Assembly: GCA_030813035.1 (NCBI GenBank)
Contig: JAUSTV010000017.1
From: Bacillus_BA fengqiuensis
Lineage (GTDB): Bacteria; Bacillota; Bacilli; Bacillales; Bacillaceae_H
Direction: 5' to 3' (one strand)
DNA length: 64,000 bases
Below are positions 7,417 through 16,046 of this stretch, one piece after another. A program made the position numbers and the translations under genes. The notes beneath the pieces were generated by a model, which was not told where the DNA came from, did not search any database, and saw only the letters and a list, made by a program, of their open reading frames with translations. Positions within the stretch are counted from its first letter, which is position 1. Every line of letters begins with the position of its first letter.

Positions 7417-8958
7417 GTGTCTACGATTGACTTATCGAAATTCGAGAAAAAAATAATCCTTCGTAATATTAAACATGCAGACATAGATGAGATTATTGCA
7501 TTACAGAAAATTTGCTTTCCCGGAATGATTCCATGGGAGAAAGATCAGCTTGAGAGCCATTTGGCCATTTTTCCAGAAGGTCAAATTTGTGTGGAATATG
7601 AAGGGAAAATCATCGGTTCTTGTTCCAGCTTAATTGTCAATTTCGATGAATATGATGACCAGCATACGTGGGATGACATTACCGATGAAGGATATATCAC
7701 AAACCATAATCCCGACGGCTACAATTTATACGGAATAGAAGTCATGGTTCATCCCGCTTATAGAGGGATGAAAATCGGGCGCCGTCTGTATGAAGCACGA
7801 GAAGAATTGGCGCGTGAGCTCAATTTGAAAAGTATCATCATCGGAGGAAGGATTCCCAATTATCATAAATATGCCGAAGAATTCTCGCCGCGGCAATATG
7901 TTCAACAGGTGATGAAACATAAAATTTATGATCCTGTCTTAACATTCCAGCTTCGAAACGGCTTCACCTTGATGCGAATTAATAGAGGGTATTTGCCGGA
8001 TGATGTAGCTTCTAATAAATATGCGACATTAATGGAATGGAACAATGTTGATTATGTGCCGACATCAAAACGGCACTTTAGAACCGCCTTTCCCGTTCGC
8101 ATTTGCGTTGTCCAGTATATGATGAAGCAAATTAATTCGTTTGAAGAGTTCGCTACACAAGTCGAGTATTACACAGATGTTGCGTATGATGCGGGGTCGG
8201 ATTTTTGTGTATTCCCGGAAATTTTCACAACGCAGCTTATGTCGTTTCTAAATGAAAAAATTCCGAGCAAGGCTGTCCAAAAAGTAGCGGGATTTACAGA
8301 ACAATACATTGAATTGTTTACAAGTCTTGCCGTTAAATACAATGTGAACATCATTGGCGGATCTCACTTTGTAGAAGAAGAAGACGGCATTTATAATATC
8401 GCTTATTTATTTCGCCGTGACGGGACGATTGAGAAGCAATATAAAGTGCATATTACACCAAATGAGCGGAAGTGGTGGGGCATCAGCCGAGGTGATAAAG
8501 TAGAAGTTTTTGATACAGACTGCGGAAAAATCGCTATTCAAATTTGTTATGATATTGAGTTCCCGGAATTAGCCCGCATTGCCACTGAAAGAGGGGCGAA
8601 TATTATTTTTACACCGTTTTGTACGGAAGATCGCCAAGGCTATTTGCGAGTTCGTTACTGTGCGCAGGCGAGGGCTGTGGAAAATCAAATTTACACGGTG
8701 ATTGCCGGAACGGTCGGCAACTTGCCTCAAGTAGAAAACATGGATATCCAGTATGCGAAGTCAGCCATTTTTGCACCTTCAGATTTTGAATTTGCCCGTG
8801 ATGGGATTGTGGGAGAGTGTAATGACAACATAGAGATGGTCGTCATCGGCGATGTGGATTTAGAAATTTTACGGAGGCAGCGTCAATCAGGAACGGTTCG
8901 CCAATTGAAAGATCGCCGTCATGATGTATACAAAATCCAATATAAAAAATCCACATAA
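7417..8958 (+). CDS. yhcX: YhcX: GNAT acetyltransferase fused to nitrilase domain
   Basis: 513 residues with the start at the GTG at 7417, 12 nt after AAAGGGG; the in-frame TTG at 7405 abuts the ribosome-binding site. Residues about 15-210 form a GNAT domain (VHPAYRGMKIGRRLYEAREEL is its acetyl-CoA loop). Residues about 225-500 form a carbon-nitrogen hydrolase with Glu in FPEIF, Lys in YKVHITPNERKWW and Cys in QICYDIEFPE. Same two-domain order and length as B. subtilis YhcX. Substrate unknown; perhaps it acetylates an amine and hydrolyses a related amide. A shorter paralog of the second domain lies at 1-771. Confidence 0.92.
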   Translation: MSTIDLSKFEKKIILRNIKHADIDEIIALQKICFPGMIPWEKDQLESHLAIFPEGQICVEYEGKIIGSCSSLIVNFDEYDDQHTWDDITDEGYITNHNPDGYNLYGIEVMVHPAYRGMKIGRRLYEAREELARELNLKSIIIGGRIPNYHKYAEEFSPRQYVQQVMKHKIYDPVLTFQLRNGFTLMRINRGYLPDDVASNKYATLMEWNNVDYVPTSKRHFRTAFPVRICVVQYMMKQINSFEEFATQVEYYTDVAYDAGSDFCVFPEIFTTQLMSFLNEKIPSKAVQKVAGFTEQYIELFTSLAVKYNVNIIGGSHFVEEEDGIYNIAYLFRRDGTIEKQYKVHITPNERKWWGISRGDKVEVFDTDCGKIAIQICYDIEFPELARIATERGANIIFTPFCTEDRQGYLRVRYCAQARAVENQIYTVIAGTVGNLPQVENMDIQYAKSAIFAPSDFEFARDGIVGECNDNIEMVVIGDVDLEILRRQRQSGTVRQLKDRRHDVYKIQYKKST

Positions 8959-8961
8959 ATA

Positions 8962-8991
8962 AATGAACAGGGGCAAAAGCCCCTGTTCATT
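8962..8991. terminator. Terminator after yhcX
   Basis: AATGAACAGGGGC AAAA GCCCCTGTTCATT palindrome just after the stop codon. A second hairpin, CGGTCGGGAAG / CTTCCCGACCG, follows at about 9005-9041. Confidence 0.85.
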
Positions 8992-9227
8992 ATTTATACA
9001 TAAACGGTCGGGAAGCGCCCTTGCAGGTTCTTCCCGACCGCTTATACCAAGAATTTTTGGAGTTTATTCGAGGTGAAATAACAAAAAATATGAAATAAGT
9101 GATAAATTAACATAGCGGAGATTGAACTTGTCGAAGTTTCACCATATAATTCATAAAATGATATGGATAATTACATTCGTTTTAAATACCCTGTCAGTAT
9201 ATTATGTTTTTAAACGGAGTGAGTGAG

Positions 9228-9779
9228 ATGGCTTTTGATGGACAGCAGATTTTGCCTGCGGTGAGAGATATGAAGCAGCTTGAGAAATTTTTGGAAAGCG
9301 ATTATAAATACGGTGTTCTTTTGGATAGTCATCTTGGCCAGCTAAAGGGAATCATGAATGCAGTGAAAAGGGCGAATAAGGAGCTTCTTTTGCATGTAGA
9401 TTTGATTCAAGGCTTAAAGCACGATGAGTATGCGGTGGAGTTTTTATGTCAGGAATTAAAGCCGGCAGGCATTATTTCAACGCGATCCAGTGTCATTGTG
9501 AAGGCGAAACAAAAGGGTGTATATGCTATTCAGCGCGTGTTCTTATTAGATAGTACGGCGCTGGAAAAAAGTTACCATCTAATTCAGAAAATCAAGCCTG
9601 ATTATATTGAAATCCTTCCGGGTATTATTCCTTCCCTTATTCAAGAGGTCTATGAGAAAACAAATATTCCTGTATTAGCGGGTGGTTTAATCCGGAGCGA
9701 GCAAGATGTAGCGGAAGCGTTGAAAGCGGGAGCGATGGCTGTTACAACTTCAAAGAGAGACTTATGGAAGAACTATTAA
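9228..9779 (+). CDS. glpP: Glycerol uptake operon antiterminator GlpP
   Basis: 183 residues, GlpP family. Binds glycerol-3-phosphate and then the leader mRNAs of glpK and glpD to prevent early termination. Conserved blocks are GVLLDSHLGQLKG, LHVDLIQGLKHDEYA, PAGIISTRS, AIQRVFLLD and IEILPGIIPSLIQE. Start at the ATG at 9228 behind GGAG with 8-nt spacing; the upstream ATG at 9204 has no such site. Head of the glp region, separate from glpK by a promoter and leader. Its two target hairpins are visible at 9861 and 11724. Confidence 0.93.
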   Translation: MAFDGQQILPAVRDMKQLEKFLESDYKYGVLLDSHLGQLKGIMNAVKRANKELLLHVDLIQGLKHDEYAVEFLCQELKPAGIISTRSSVIVKAKQKGVYAIQRVFLLDSTALEKSYHLIQKIKPDYIEILPGIIPSLIQEVYEKTNIPVLAGGLIRSEQDVAEALKAGAMAVTTSKRDLWKNY

Positions 9780-9794
9780 GTAAACGTGCTGTGG

Positions 9795-9823
9795 TTGACA
9801 GCGGTTTCACCTTCTAGTAAACT
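9795..9823 (+). promoter_or_regulatory. glpK promoter overlapped by a cre (CcpA) site
   Basis: TTGACA (-35) at 9795-9800, 17-nt spacer, TAAACT (-10) at 9818-9823. TGACAGCGGTTTCA at 9796-9809 matches the cre consensus TGWAANCGNTNWCA at all but one position and overlaps the -35. This is the arrangement known for glpFK repression by CcpA in B. subtilis. Confidence 0.75.
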
Positions 9824-9860
9824 AGCAAGTAAGTTAATACCATGTGACGGAGAACAGGAG

Positions 9861-9907
9861 ATCCACAATCATTTTTTCCATTTTTGGGAAAGGATTGTGG
9901 ATTTTCT
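9861..9907 (+). promoter_or_regulatory. GlpP-controlled terminator/antiterminator in glpK leader
   Basis: ATCCACAATC (9861-9870) pairs with GATTGTGGAT (9893-9902) and is followed by TTTCTT, just ahead of the glpK ribosome-binding site. Position and design match glp leader terminators read through when GlpP plus glycerol-3-phosphate binds. Confidence 0.8.
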
Positions 9908-9934
9908 TATTCGCATGCAAGTGGAGGGTTGAGT

Positions 9935-11425
9935 ATGGAAAAATACATTTTATCGTTAGATCAAGGGACAACAAGCTCCCGTGCCATTCTTTTTAATCAA
10001 AAAGGTGAAGTGATGTACAGCGCTCAAAAGGAATTCACCCAACACTTCCCTAAGCCGGGATGGGTCGAGCATAATCCAAATGAGATTTGGAGCTCCATTT
10101 TAGCCGTAATTGCGTCATGTTTATCGGAGTCTGGTGTCTCCCCAAAGCAAATTGCGGGAATTGGTATTACCAATCAGCGGGAAACAACGGTAGTGTGGGA
10201 GAAAGAGACGGGGCGCCCAATTTATAACGCCATTGTATGGCAATCCCGCCAAACGGCTGGTATTTGTGAAGAGTTAAAAGAAAAAGGATACAATGATGTA
10301 TTCCGCCAAAAAACGGGTTTATTGATTGATGCTTACTTTTCGGGAACAAAAGTAAAATGGATTTTAGATCATGTCGACGGATCAAGAGAAAGAGCCGAAA
10401 AAGGAGAATTATTGTTCGGGACGATTGATACGTGGCTGATTTGGAAGCTTTCAGGTGGAAAAGCCCATATAACAGATTATTCCAACGCATCAAGAACATT
10501 AATGTTTAACATTCATGAATTAACATGGGATGACGAGCTGCTGGAAATCTTAGAGGTCCCTAAAGCCATGCTTCCTGAAGTGAAGCCATCGTCGGAAGTG
10601 TATGCTCATACAATTGATTATCATTTCTTCGGAGAGTCTGTCCCGATTGCCGGAGCAGCAGGGGATCAGCAAGCAGCATTGTTCGGGCAAGCTTGCTACG
10701 AAAAGGGAATGGCCAAAAATACTTATGGAACCGGTTGCTTTATGCTCATGAACACAGGAGAAAAAGCTGTTTCTTCCGACTGTGGCTTATTAACAACCAT
10801 CGCTTGGGGAATTGACGGAAAAGTGGAATATGCGTTAGAAGGAAGCATCTTCGTTGCCGGTTCTGCCATTCAATGGCTTCGTGATGGGTTACGAATGATC
10901 AAAGATGCAAAAGAGAGTGAGAGATATGCAGAAAAGGCGGAGTCAACGGACGGTGTATATGTCGTTCCTGCCTTTGTCGGTTTAGGGACTCCTTATTGGG
11001 ACAGTGATGTAAGGGGAGCTGTTTTCGGCCTGACTAGGGGGACGACAAAAGAACATTTTATTCGGGCGACTTTGGAAGCTCTTGCTTACCAGGCGAGAGA
11101 TGTGGTCGGAGCGATGGAAGCTGATTCTGGCATTACCTTGAAAACGCTTCGGGTAGACGGTGGAGCAGTGAAAAACAATTTTTTAATGCAATTCCAAAGC
11201 GACCTGTTAAATGTGCCGGTTGAACGTCCGGTGATAAATGAAACAACGGCTTTAGGTGCAGCATATTTGGCAGGACTAGCGGTGGGCTACTGGAAAGACC
11301 GGCAAGAAATTGCTGCGCAATGGAATATCGACATATGTTTTAATCCTGAGATGGAAGAAGAAAAACGCGAAGGCTTGTATAATGGCTGGAAAAAAGCAAT
11401 TAAGGCAGCTATTGCTTTTAAATAA
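9935..11425 (+). CDS. glpK: Glycerol kinase GlpK
   Basis: 496 residues, the usual length. FGGY-family kinase: LSLDQGTTSSRA phosphate-1 motif at the N-terminus, TNQRETTVVWEKETGRP, GAAGDQQAALFGQ, and the C-terminal DGGAVKNNFLMQFQSD. It phosphorylates glycerol with ATP to glycerol-3-phosphate. The His in FGTIDTWL-LSGGKAHITDYSNASRT corresponds to the region phosphorylated by the PTS in Gram-positives. ATG at 9935 behind GGAGGG. Preceded by a GlpP leader and cre. No glpF permease gene lies between glpP and glpK, unlike B. subtilis. Confidence 0.96.
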   Translation: MEKYILSLDQGTTSSRAILFNQKGEVMYSAQKEFTQHFPKPGWVEHNPNEIWSSILAVIASCLSESGVSPKQIAGIGITNQRETTVVWEKETGRPIYNAIVWQSRQTAGICEELKEKGYNDVFRQKTGLLIDAYFSGTKVKWILDHVDGSRERAEKGELLFGTIDTWLIWKLSGGKAHITDYSNASRTLMFNIHELTWDDELLEILEVPKAMLPEVKPSSEVYAHTIDYHFFGESVPIAGAAGDQQAALFGQACYEKGMAKNTYGTGCFMLMNTGEKAVSSDCGLLTTIAWGIDGKVEYALEGSIFVAGSAIQWLRDGLRMIKDAKESERYAEKAESTDGVYVVPAFVGLGTPYWDSDVRGAVFGLTRGTTKEHFIRATLEALAYQARDVVGAMEADSGITLKTLRVDGGAVKNNFLMQFQSDLLNVPVERPVINETTALGAAYLAGLAVGYWKDRQEIAAQWNIDICFNPEMEEEKREGLYNGWKKAIKAAIAFK

Positions 11426-11500
11426 AAGGAATGTCGATTTGGGAAGATTATCTACTTTTTTATGCAGTATGAAACAAAGGAACCCTTTGGTTGGGCAGTA

Positions 11501-11650
11501 GCTGTCCCATAAGTTTTAAACAGGCCGAAATAATGTTTTTTACTGAAAGGCCCCGTCACTGAAATCCTTGATTTTACTGGATTTTCATGACGGGGCCTTT
11601 CAGGAGAATGACTCAACAGGTATGAGAATCATACCTGTTGAGTCATTCTC
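11501..11650 (+). repeat. Family B two-hairpin repeat, copy B3 (best-preserved)
   Basis: Begins GCTGTCCCATAAG. Hairpin 1 (about 11546-11600) has arms AAGGCCCCGTCACTGAAATCC and GGATTTTCATGACGGGGCCTT around TTGATTTTACT. Hairpin 2 (11604-11650) is a perfect stem starting GAGAATGACTCAACAGGTAT with a 7-nt loop. It lies between glpK and the glpD promoter and is the best candidate for the glpK terminator. Confidence 0.88.
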
Positions 11651-11681
11651 TAAATTTTTTCTACTACTTTCAACTGATGTA

Positions 11682-11690
11682 TGTTATAAT
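11682..11690 (+). promoter_or_regulatory. glpD promoter, extended -10
   Basis: TGTTATAAT, an extended -10 (TGnTATAAT), lies about 35 nt upstream of the GlpP leader hairpin. No good -35 is visible at 17 nt. Confidence 0.55.
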
Positions 11691-11723
11691 TTAATTAAGT
11701 TAATAATTTGGCTGGAGAAACGG

Positions 11724-11782
11724 AGAGACCACAAAGCCCTTATATCGATCAAAAGATATGGGGATGTTTGTGGTCTCTTTTT
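11724..11782 (+). promoter_or_regulatory. GlpP-controlled terminator in glpD leader
   Basis: AGAGACCACAAA (11724-11735) pairs with TTTGTGGTCTCT (11767-11778), followed by TTTTC. It has the same design as the glpK leader and the known glpD leader of B. subtilis, where GlpP-glycerol-3-phosphate causes antitermination. Confidence 0.82.
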
Positions 11783-11855
11783 CATTCGAAAGCAGGAAAG
11801 CGTTTGCACAAGCTTGCAAATTTTAAATACTCATTAATCAATGGAGGGATTTATA

Positions 11856-13541
11856 ATGGCTATGACATTTTCGAGTGAAAAACGTATAAATATTTTGAAA
11901 CAAATGGAAAAAGAAACCTACGACCTTCTTGTAATTGGGGGAGGCATTACAGGATGCGGGATTGCGCTCGATGCAACAACTCGGGGGATGAAAACGGCAC
12001 TAGTCGAAATGCAGGATTTTGCGGCAGGAACATCAAGCCGTTCGACAAAGCTTGTTCATGGAGGGTTGCGCTATTTAAAACAATTTGAAGTGAAAATGGT
12101 AGCGGAAGTTGGAAAAGAGCGTGCGATTGTATATGAAAATGGCCCTCATGTGACAACACCTGAATGGATGCTTTTACCTATGCATAAAGGGGGAACATTC
12201 GGCAAGTTTTCCACGTCTATCGGTTTATTGGTCTATGACTACCTGGCAGGTGTAAAACGCAGTGAAAGAAGATCCATGTTAAGTGCAAATGAAACGCTGA
12301 AAAGGGAACCGCTTGTAAAATCAGACGGGTTAAAAGGCGGCGGCTATTATGTTGAATACAAAACAGATGATGCCCGTTTGACCATTGAGGTAGTAAAGGA
12401 AGCCGTGCAACAAGGGGCAGACGTTTTGAATTATACAAAAGTAGAAGAATTCATTTATGAGAACGGAAAAGTAGTAGGAGCCGTCATCGTTGATCAGATT
12501 TCCAAAAAAACGTATAAAGTGTATGCCAAAAAAATCGTTAATGCAGCGGGCCCTTGGGTCGATGCGCTTCGTGAAAAAGACGGTTCAAAGACAGGGAAGT
12601 CCCTGCAATTAACAAAAGGAATCCACCTTGTCATTGATCAAAAACGGTTTCCTTTAAAACAAGCGATTTATTTTGATACAGCAGATGGGAGAATGGTATT
12701 TGCCATTCCAAGAGACGGAAAAGCATATGTGGGCACAACGGATACCGTTTATAAAGAGGACATTGCACATCCGCGTATGACAACAGCGGATCGCCAATAC
12801 GTAATCGATGCCATCAACTATATGTTCCCATCTGTAAATATTGGAGTGAAAGACATAGAATCCAGCTGGACAGGATTGCGCCCGCTTATTCATGAAGATG
12901 GGAAAGACCCTTCCGAAATTTCACGCAAAGATGAAATTTGGACGTCAGAATCCGGCCTGATTACGATTGCGGGAGGCAAACTCACAGGCTATCGTAAAAT
13001 GGCAGAAATCGTAGTGGATTTGGTAGCGAAACAATTTAAGCAAGAGTCGGGCAAGAATTTTTCTGCGTGCCAAACGAAAACGATGCCGATTTCTGGGGGC
13101 CATATAGGCGGAGCTAAAAATCTTTCTTCGTTTATCGAAGAAAAAGCAAAAATCGGTACACATCTGGGTTTATCGAGAGAAGAAGCATTAAAGCTGACAA
13201 AGCGCTACGGTTCAAATATAGAGCGAGTCTATGAGTATTCAAAAGCATATGTGACAGAAGCAAAAGAGAGCGGATTGCCGTTATACGTATTTTTGCAGAT
13301 TGCTTATGCTATGAAAGAAGAAATGGCAACGAAGCCAATTGATTTCTTCATTCGCCGAACAGGGGCCCTCTTTTTTGATATCAACTGGGTAAAGGCATGG
13401 AAAGATGAAGTTGTAGATTATATGACAAGTGTTTTAAAGTGGTCTTTCGAACAAAAAATGACGTATAAAAAAGAGTTGGAAAAACATTTGCATGACGCCG
13501 TTGTAACGGTGGAAGAAGAGGCGGCAGAAAAAGTGAGTTAA
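11856..13541 (+). CDS. glpD: Aerobic glycerol-3-phosphate dehydrogenase GlpD
   Basis: 561 residues. FAD-dependent, membrane-associated oxidation of glycerol-3-phosphate to dihydroxyacetone phosphate with electrons to menaquinone. The N-terminal dinucleotide-binding motif VIGGGITGCGIALDA is followed by GTSSRSTKLVHGGLRYL. ITIAGGKLTGYRKMAE closes the FAD domain. The C-terminal helical domain ends in a Glu-rich tail. ATG at 11856 behind GGAGGG; the upstream ATG at 11841 is part of that site. Own promoter and GlpP-dependent leader. Confidence 0.95.
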   Translation: MAMTFSSEKRINILKQMEKETYDLLVIGGGITGCGIALDATTRGMKTALVEMQDFAAGTSSRSTKLVHGGLRYLKQFEVKMVAEVGKERAIVYENGPHVTTPEWMLLPMHKGGTFGKFSTSIGLLVYDYLAGVKRSERRSMLSANETLKREPLVKSDGLKGGGYYVEYKTDDARLTIEVVKEAVQQGADVLNYTKVEEFIYENGKVVGAVIVDQISKKTYKVYAKKIVNAAGPWVDALREKDGSKTGKSLQLTKGIHLVIDQKRFPLKQAIYFDTADGRMVFAIPRDGKAYVGTTDTVYKEDIAHPRMTTADRQYVIDAINYMFPSVNIGVKDIESSWTGLRPLIHEDGKDPSEISRKDEIWTSESGLITIAGGKLTGYRKMAEIVVDLVAKQFKQESGKNFSACQTKTMPISGGHIGGAKNLSSFIEEKAKIGTHLGLSREEALKLTKRYGSNIERVYEYSKAYVTEAKESGLPLYVFLQIAYAMKEEMATKPIDFFIRRTGALFFDINWVKAWKDEVVDYMTSVLKWSFEQKMTYKKELEKHLHDAVVTVEEEAAEKVS

Positions 13542-13590
13542 ACAACGGCTTGAAATGGTATGGTAAAATCAGGTGGGCATGTGAATCCAC

Positions 13591-13636
13591 GTAACGAATC
13601 GGAGATGGATGCTTTTATCCATCTCCGATTCGTTAC
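13591..13636 (+). terminator. Hairpin terminator after glpD
   Basis: Perfect 20-bp stem (GTAACGAATCGGAGATGGAT) closed by GCTTTT. Loop and overall design resemble the hairpin at 1105-1143. Confidence 0.7.
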
Positions 13637-13759
13637 GCATAAAAAGCTAATAAACCACATGAACGATTCCTGTGAATGAGAATTAAAGATAATTAAAAGC
13701 AGGAAGATGTGTTTTTTTGTAGAAATGGTTTTGAAGAAAGCACCATAACATTTTGTGAG

Positions 13760-13801
13760 GGGGTGACCCAAAAGGGGAGAAATTCCCTTTTGGGTCACCC
13801 C
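13760..13801 (+). repeat. Partial family B copy (B4): hairpin 2 only
   Basis: GGGGTGACCCAAAAGGG / CCCTTTTGGGTCACCCC stem with GAGAAATT loop and a CTTCTTCTTT tail, about 40 nt before pgcA. It matches hairpin 2 of family B (GGATGACCCAAAAGGG) but hairpin 1 is missing. It may act as a leader attenuator of pgcA. Confidence 0.55.
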
Positions 13802-13840
13802 TTCTTCTTTAAACTTATCTTCTGTCGGAGGGATTTTTGT

Positions 13841-15598
13841 ATGAGTTGGATGAAAAAGTACGAGCTTTGGGAACAAGAGGAAAATCTAGATCAAGAGATG
13901 CGCAATTTATTGATCGAAATGAAAAATGACGAAAAGCAGTTGGAAGACTGTTTTTATAAAGACTTGGAATTCGGTACAGGAGGTATGCGCGGTGAAATCG
14001 GGGCTGGTACGAATCGCATGAATTTATATACGGTTCGTAAAGCCGCAAAAGGGTTTGCGAACTATATTGAATCATTTGGCGAAGAAGCAAAAAAACGGGG
14101 AGTCGTCATTGCCTATGATTCAAGACATAAATCACCGGAGTTTGCGATGGAATCAGCGAGGGCTTTAGCTTCGCAAGGCGTTCAAGCATATGTGTTTGAC
14201 GAGCTTCGTCCAACTCCCGAGCTTTCTTATGCTGTACGCCATTTGAATGCAGTTGGAGGCATTGTCATTACAGCGAGCCACAACCCTCCTGAATACAATG
14301 GATTCAAGGTGTATGGTTCAGATGGAGGACAGCTCCCTCCAGGTCCCGCTGACGAATTAGTGAAGGAAGTCAACAAAATTGAAAATGAGCTTACGATTCA
14401 TGTGGACGATGAACAATCCTTAAAAGAAAAGGGATTGATTAAAATTATCGGCCGTGAAATTGATGAAGCATATAATGAAAAATTGCTTACCATTTCTGCC
14501 AATCCTTCCCTCGCACACGAAATCGGTGATGAGTTGAAAATTGTATTTACGCCGCTGCATGGCACAGCTAATAAACCTGTACGAAAAGCATTGCAGTCTT
14601 TAGGATATAAGAATGTAGTCGTGGTCAAAGAACAAGAGCTTCCAGACGCCGATTTTTCCACTGTGAAGTCACCTAATCCTGAAGAAGCATCGGCATTTGA
14701 ATATGCGATTAAAGAGGGCAAAAAGATTGATGCCGATATTTTAATTGCCACAGATCCAGATGCGGACCGTTTAGGTGTGGCTGTGAAGGATGAAAGCGGG
14801 GAGTATGTCCTGCTTACCGGAAACCAAACAGGAGCTATCTTGCTGCATTATTTATTATCGGAGCGAAAAGAAAAAGGGGCATTGCCAACAAACGGGGTCA
14901 TGTTAAAAACCATTGTCACATCAGAAATCGGCCGAGACATTGCCGCTTCTTTTGGAGTAGAGACCATTGATACGTTGACGGGCTTCAAATTCATCGGTGA
15001 AAAAATTAAAGAATACGAACAAACAGGCGAATATGTTTTTCAATTTGGTTATGAGGAAAGCTACGGCTATTTAATCGGTGATTTTGCCCGAGATAAAGAT
15101 GCGATACAAGCCGTTTTATTGGCTGTAGAGGTATGCGCTTACTATAAAAACCAAGGAATGACGCTTTATCAAGCCCTTCACCAAATTTTTGAAACGTATG
15201 GTTATTACCGCGAGGGATTGAAATCTTTAACGTTGAAAGGAAAAGAAGGAGCGGAACAAATCCAATATATCTTATCTTCTTTCCGTCAAAATCCTCCGAC
15301 TATAATGGGGAACCAAAAGATTGTGTCACAAGAAGATTATAAAACGAGTGAACGAATCAATTTGGAAACGAAGGGAAAAGAAGAGATTCCTTTACCGAAA
15401 TCCAATGTTTTAAAATACTTTTTAGAAGATGGATCATGGTTCTGCTTGCGTCCTTCGGGAACAGAGCCGAAAGTGAAGTTTTACTTCGGTGTAAAAGCAG
15501 ATAGTGACAAAGAAAGTACTGATAAGTTAGAAGCAATTGAAAAAGATTTAATGAAGCGAGTGAACGAACTGGCGGAAGCTGCTCCAAAAGCGGGATAA
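13841..15598 (+). CDS. pgcA: Alpha-phosphoglucomutase PgcA (YhxB)
   Basis: 585 residues, close to the B. subtilis enzyme. It interconverts glucose-6-phosphate and glucose-1-phosphate for UDP-glucose, teichoic acid and glycolipid synthesis. Motifs in order: FGTGGMRGEIGAGTNRMN, catalytic serine loop GIVITASHNPPEYNG, Mg2+ loop ATDPDADRLG, sugar-binding GYEESYGYLIG, phosphate-binding LRPSGTEPKVKF. I start it at the ATG at 13841 behind CGGAGGGA; the longer in-frame extension upstream crosses the B4 hairpin and is not homologous. Follows the glp genes as in B. subtilis. Confidence 0.95.
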   Translation: MSWMKKYELWEQEENLDQEMRNLLIEMKNDEKQLEDCFYKDLEFGTGGMRGEIGAGTNRMNLYTVRKAAKGFANYIESFGEEAKKRGVVIAYDSRHKSPEFAMESARALASQGVQAYVFDELRPTPELSYAVRHLNAVGGIVITASHNPPEYNGFKVYGSDGGQLPPGPADELVKEVNKIENELTIHVDDEQSLKEKGLIKIIGREIDEAYNEKLLTISANPSLAHEIGDELKIVFTPLHGTANKPVRKALQSLGYKNVVVVKEQELPDADFSTVKSPNPEEASAFEYAIKEGKKIDADILIATDPDADRLGVAVKDESGEYVLLTGNQTGAILLHYLLSERKEKGALPTNGVMLKTIVTSEIGRDIAASFGVETIDTLTGFKFIGEKIKEYEQTGEYVFQFGYEESYGYLIGDFARDKDAIQAVLLAVEVCAYYKNQGMTLYQALHQIFETYGYYREGLKSLTLKGKEGAEQIQYILSSFRQNPPTIMGNQKIVSQEDYKTSERINLETKGKEEIPLPKSNVLKYFLEDGSWFCLRPSGTEPKVKFYFGVKADSDKESTDKLEAIEKDLMKRVNELAEAAPKAG

Positions 15599-15627
15599 GG
15601 TGTACGTCAGCTAGCGTCTTTAAATAA

Positions 15628-15705
15628 CTAAACAAACGTTTAATTAGACGGCCTTGGTGTCAGTGATTACGCGTCATTCGCCTTTTTAAACAAATGTTTG
15701 ATTAA
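15628..15705. promoter_or_regulatory. Pair of AAACAAACGTTT-type palindromes
   Basis: Imperfect palindromes CTAAACAAACGTTTAATTAG (15628-15647) and TTAAACAAATGTTTGATTAA (15686-15705). They resemble the perfect palindrome at 28746-28767 (the second at 18 of 20 bases). They look like TetR-family operators; the regulator is unknown. Confidence 0.4.
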
Positions 15706-15713
15706 AATTTTTA

Positions 15714-15814
15714 GGTTGGTTCTTTTGAGCCAACCCTTTTTTATATAGGTTATGTTAAAATCCAGCGTTGATACCGGGCTCTGTTCAACATCAATATGGT
15801 TGTTGAACAGAGCC
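15714..15814. terminator. Two hairpins after pgcA
   Basis: GGTTGG ... CCAACC with a TTTTTTA tail (15714-15742), then GGGCTCTGTTCAACA / TGTTGAACAGAGCC (15776-15813). The first is a plausible pgcA terminator. Confidence 0.55.
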
Positions 15815-15820
15815 TTTACA

Positions 15821-16010
15821 TTAAGGAAACCTCGATCAGCAGGGAGCTTACTGTCCGTTAATGCAGAATGAAATGACACGGTCTTTAACTTTTGAAAAAT
15901 ACGTTTCTGCGGCTTTTGATGGAGTCTGTATCAGGCGATAATCCGACAGTACTCAATAAGACTGTTTGCTATAATGAAAATAAAGGAAACTTCCATCACT
16001 GGGAGTGTTA
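15821..16010. repeat. Family A repeat fragments A2 and A3
   Basis: A2 (15821-15870): AAGGAAACCTCGATCAGC then TTACTGTCCGTTAATGCAG. A3 (15981-16010): TAAAGGAAACTTCCATCACT. Both match the 5' and 3' blocks of copy A6. They occupy the gap upstream of yhcY. Confidence 0.65.
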
Positions 16011-16046
16011 AAGAGGAATAAAAGTATTTGTGACCGGGGGATGAAA

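Noticed and set aside
11568..11837. 89-aa ORF between glpK and glpD
   Set aside because: It is a read-through of family B copy B3 and the glpD leader hairpin; regulatory sequence, not coding.
13709..13840. N-terminal extension of PgcA by 44 residues
   Set aside because: It crosses the B4 hairpin and has no homology; the ATG at 13841 has a proper ribosome-binding site and matches family length.
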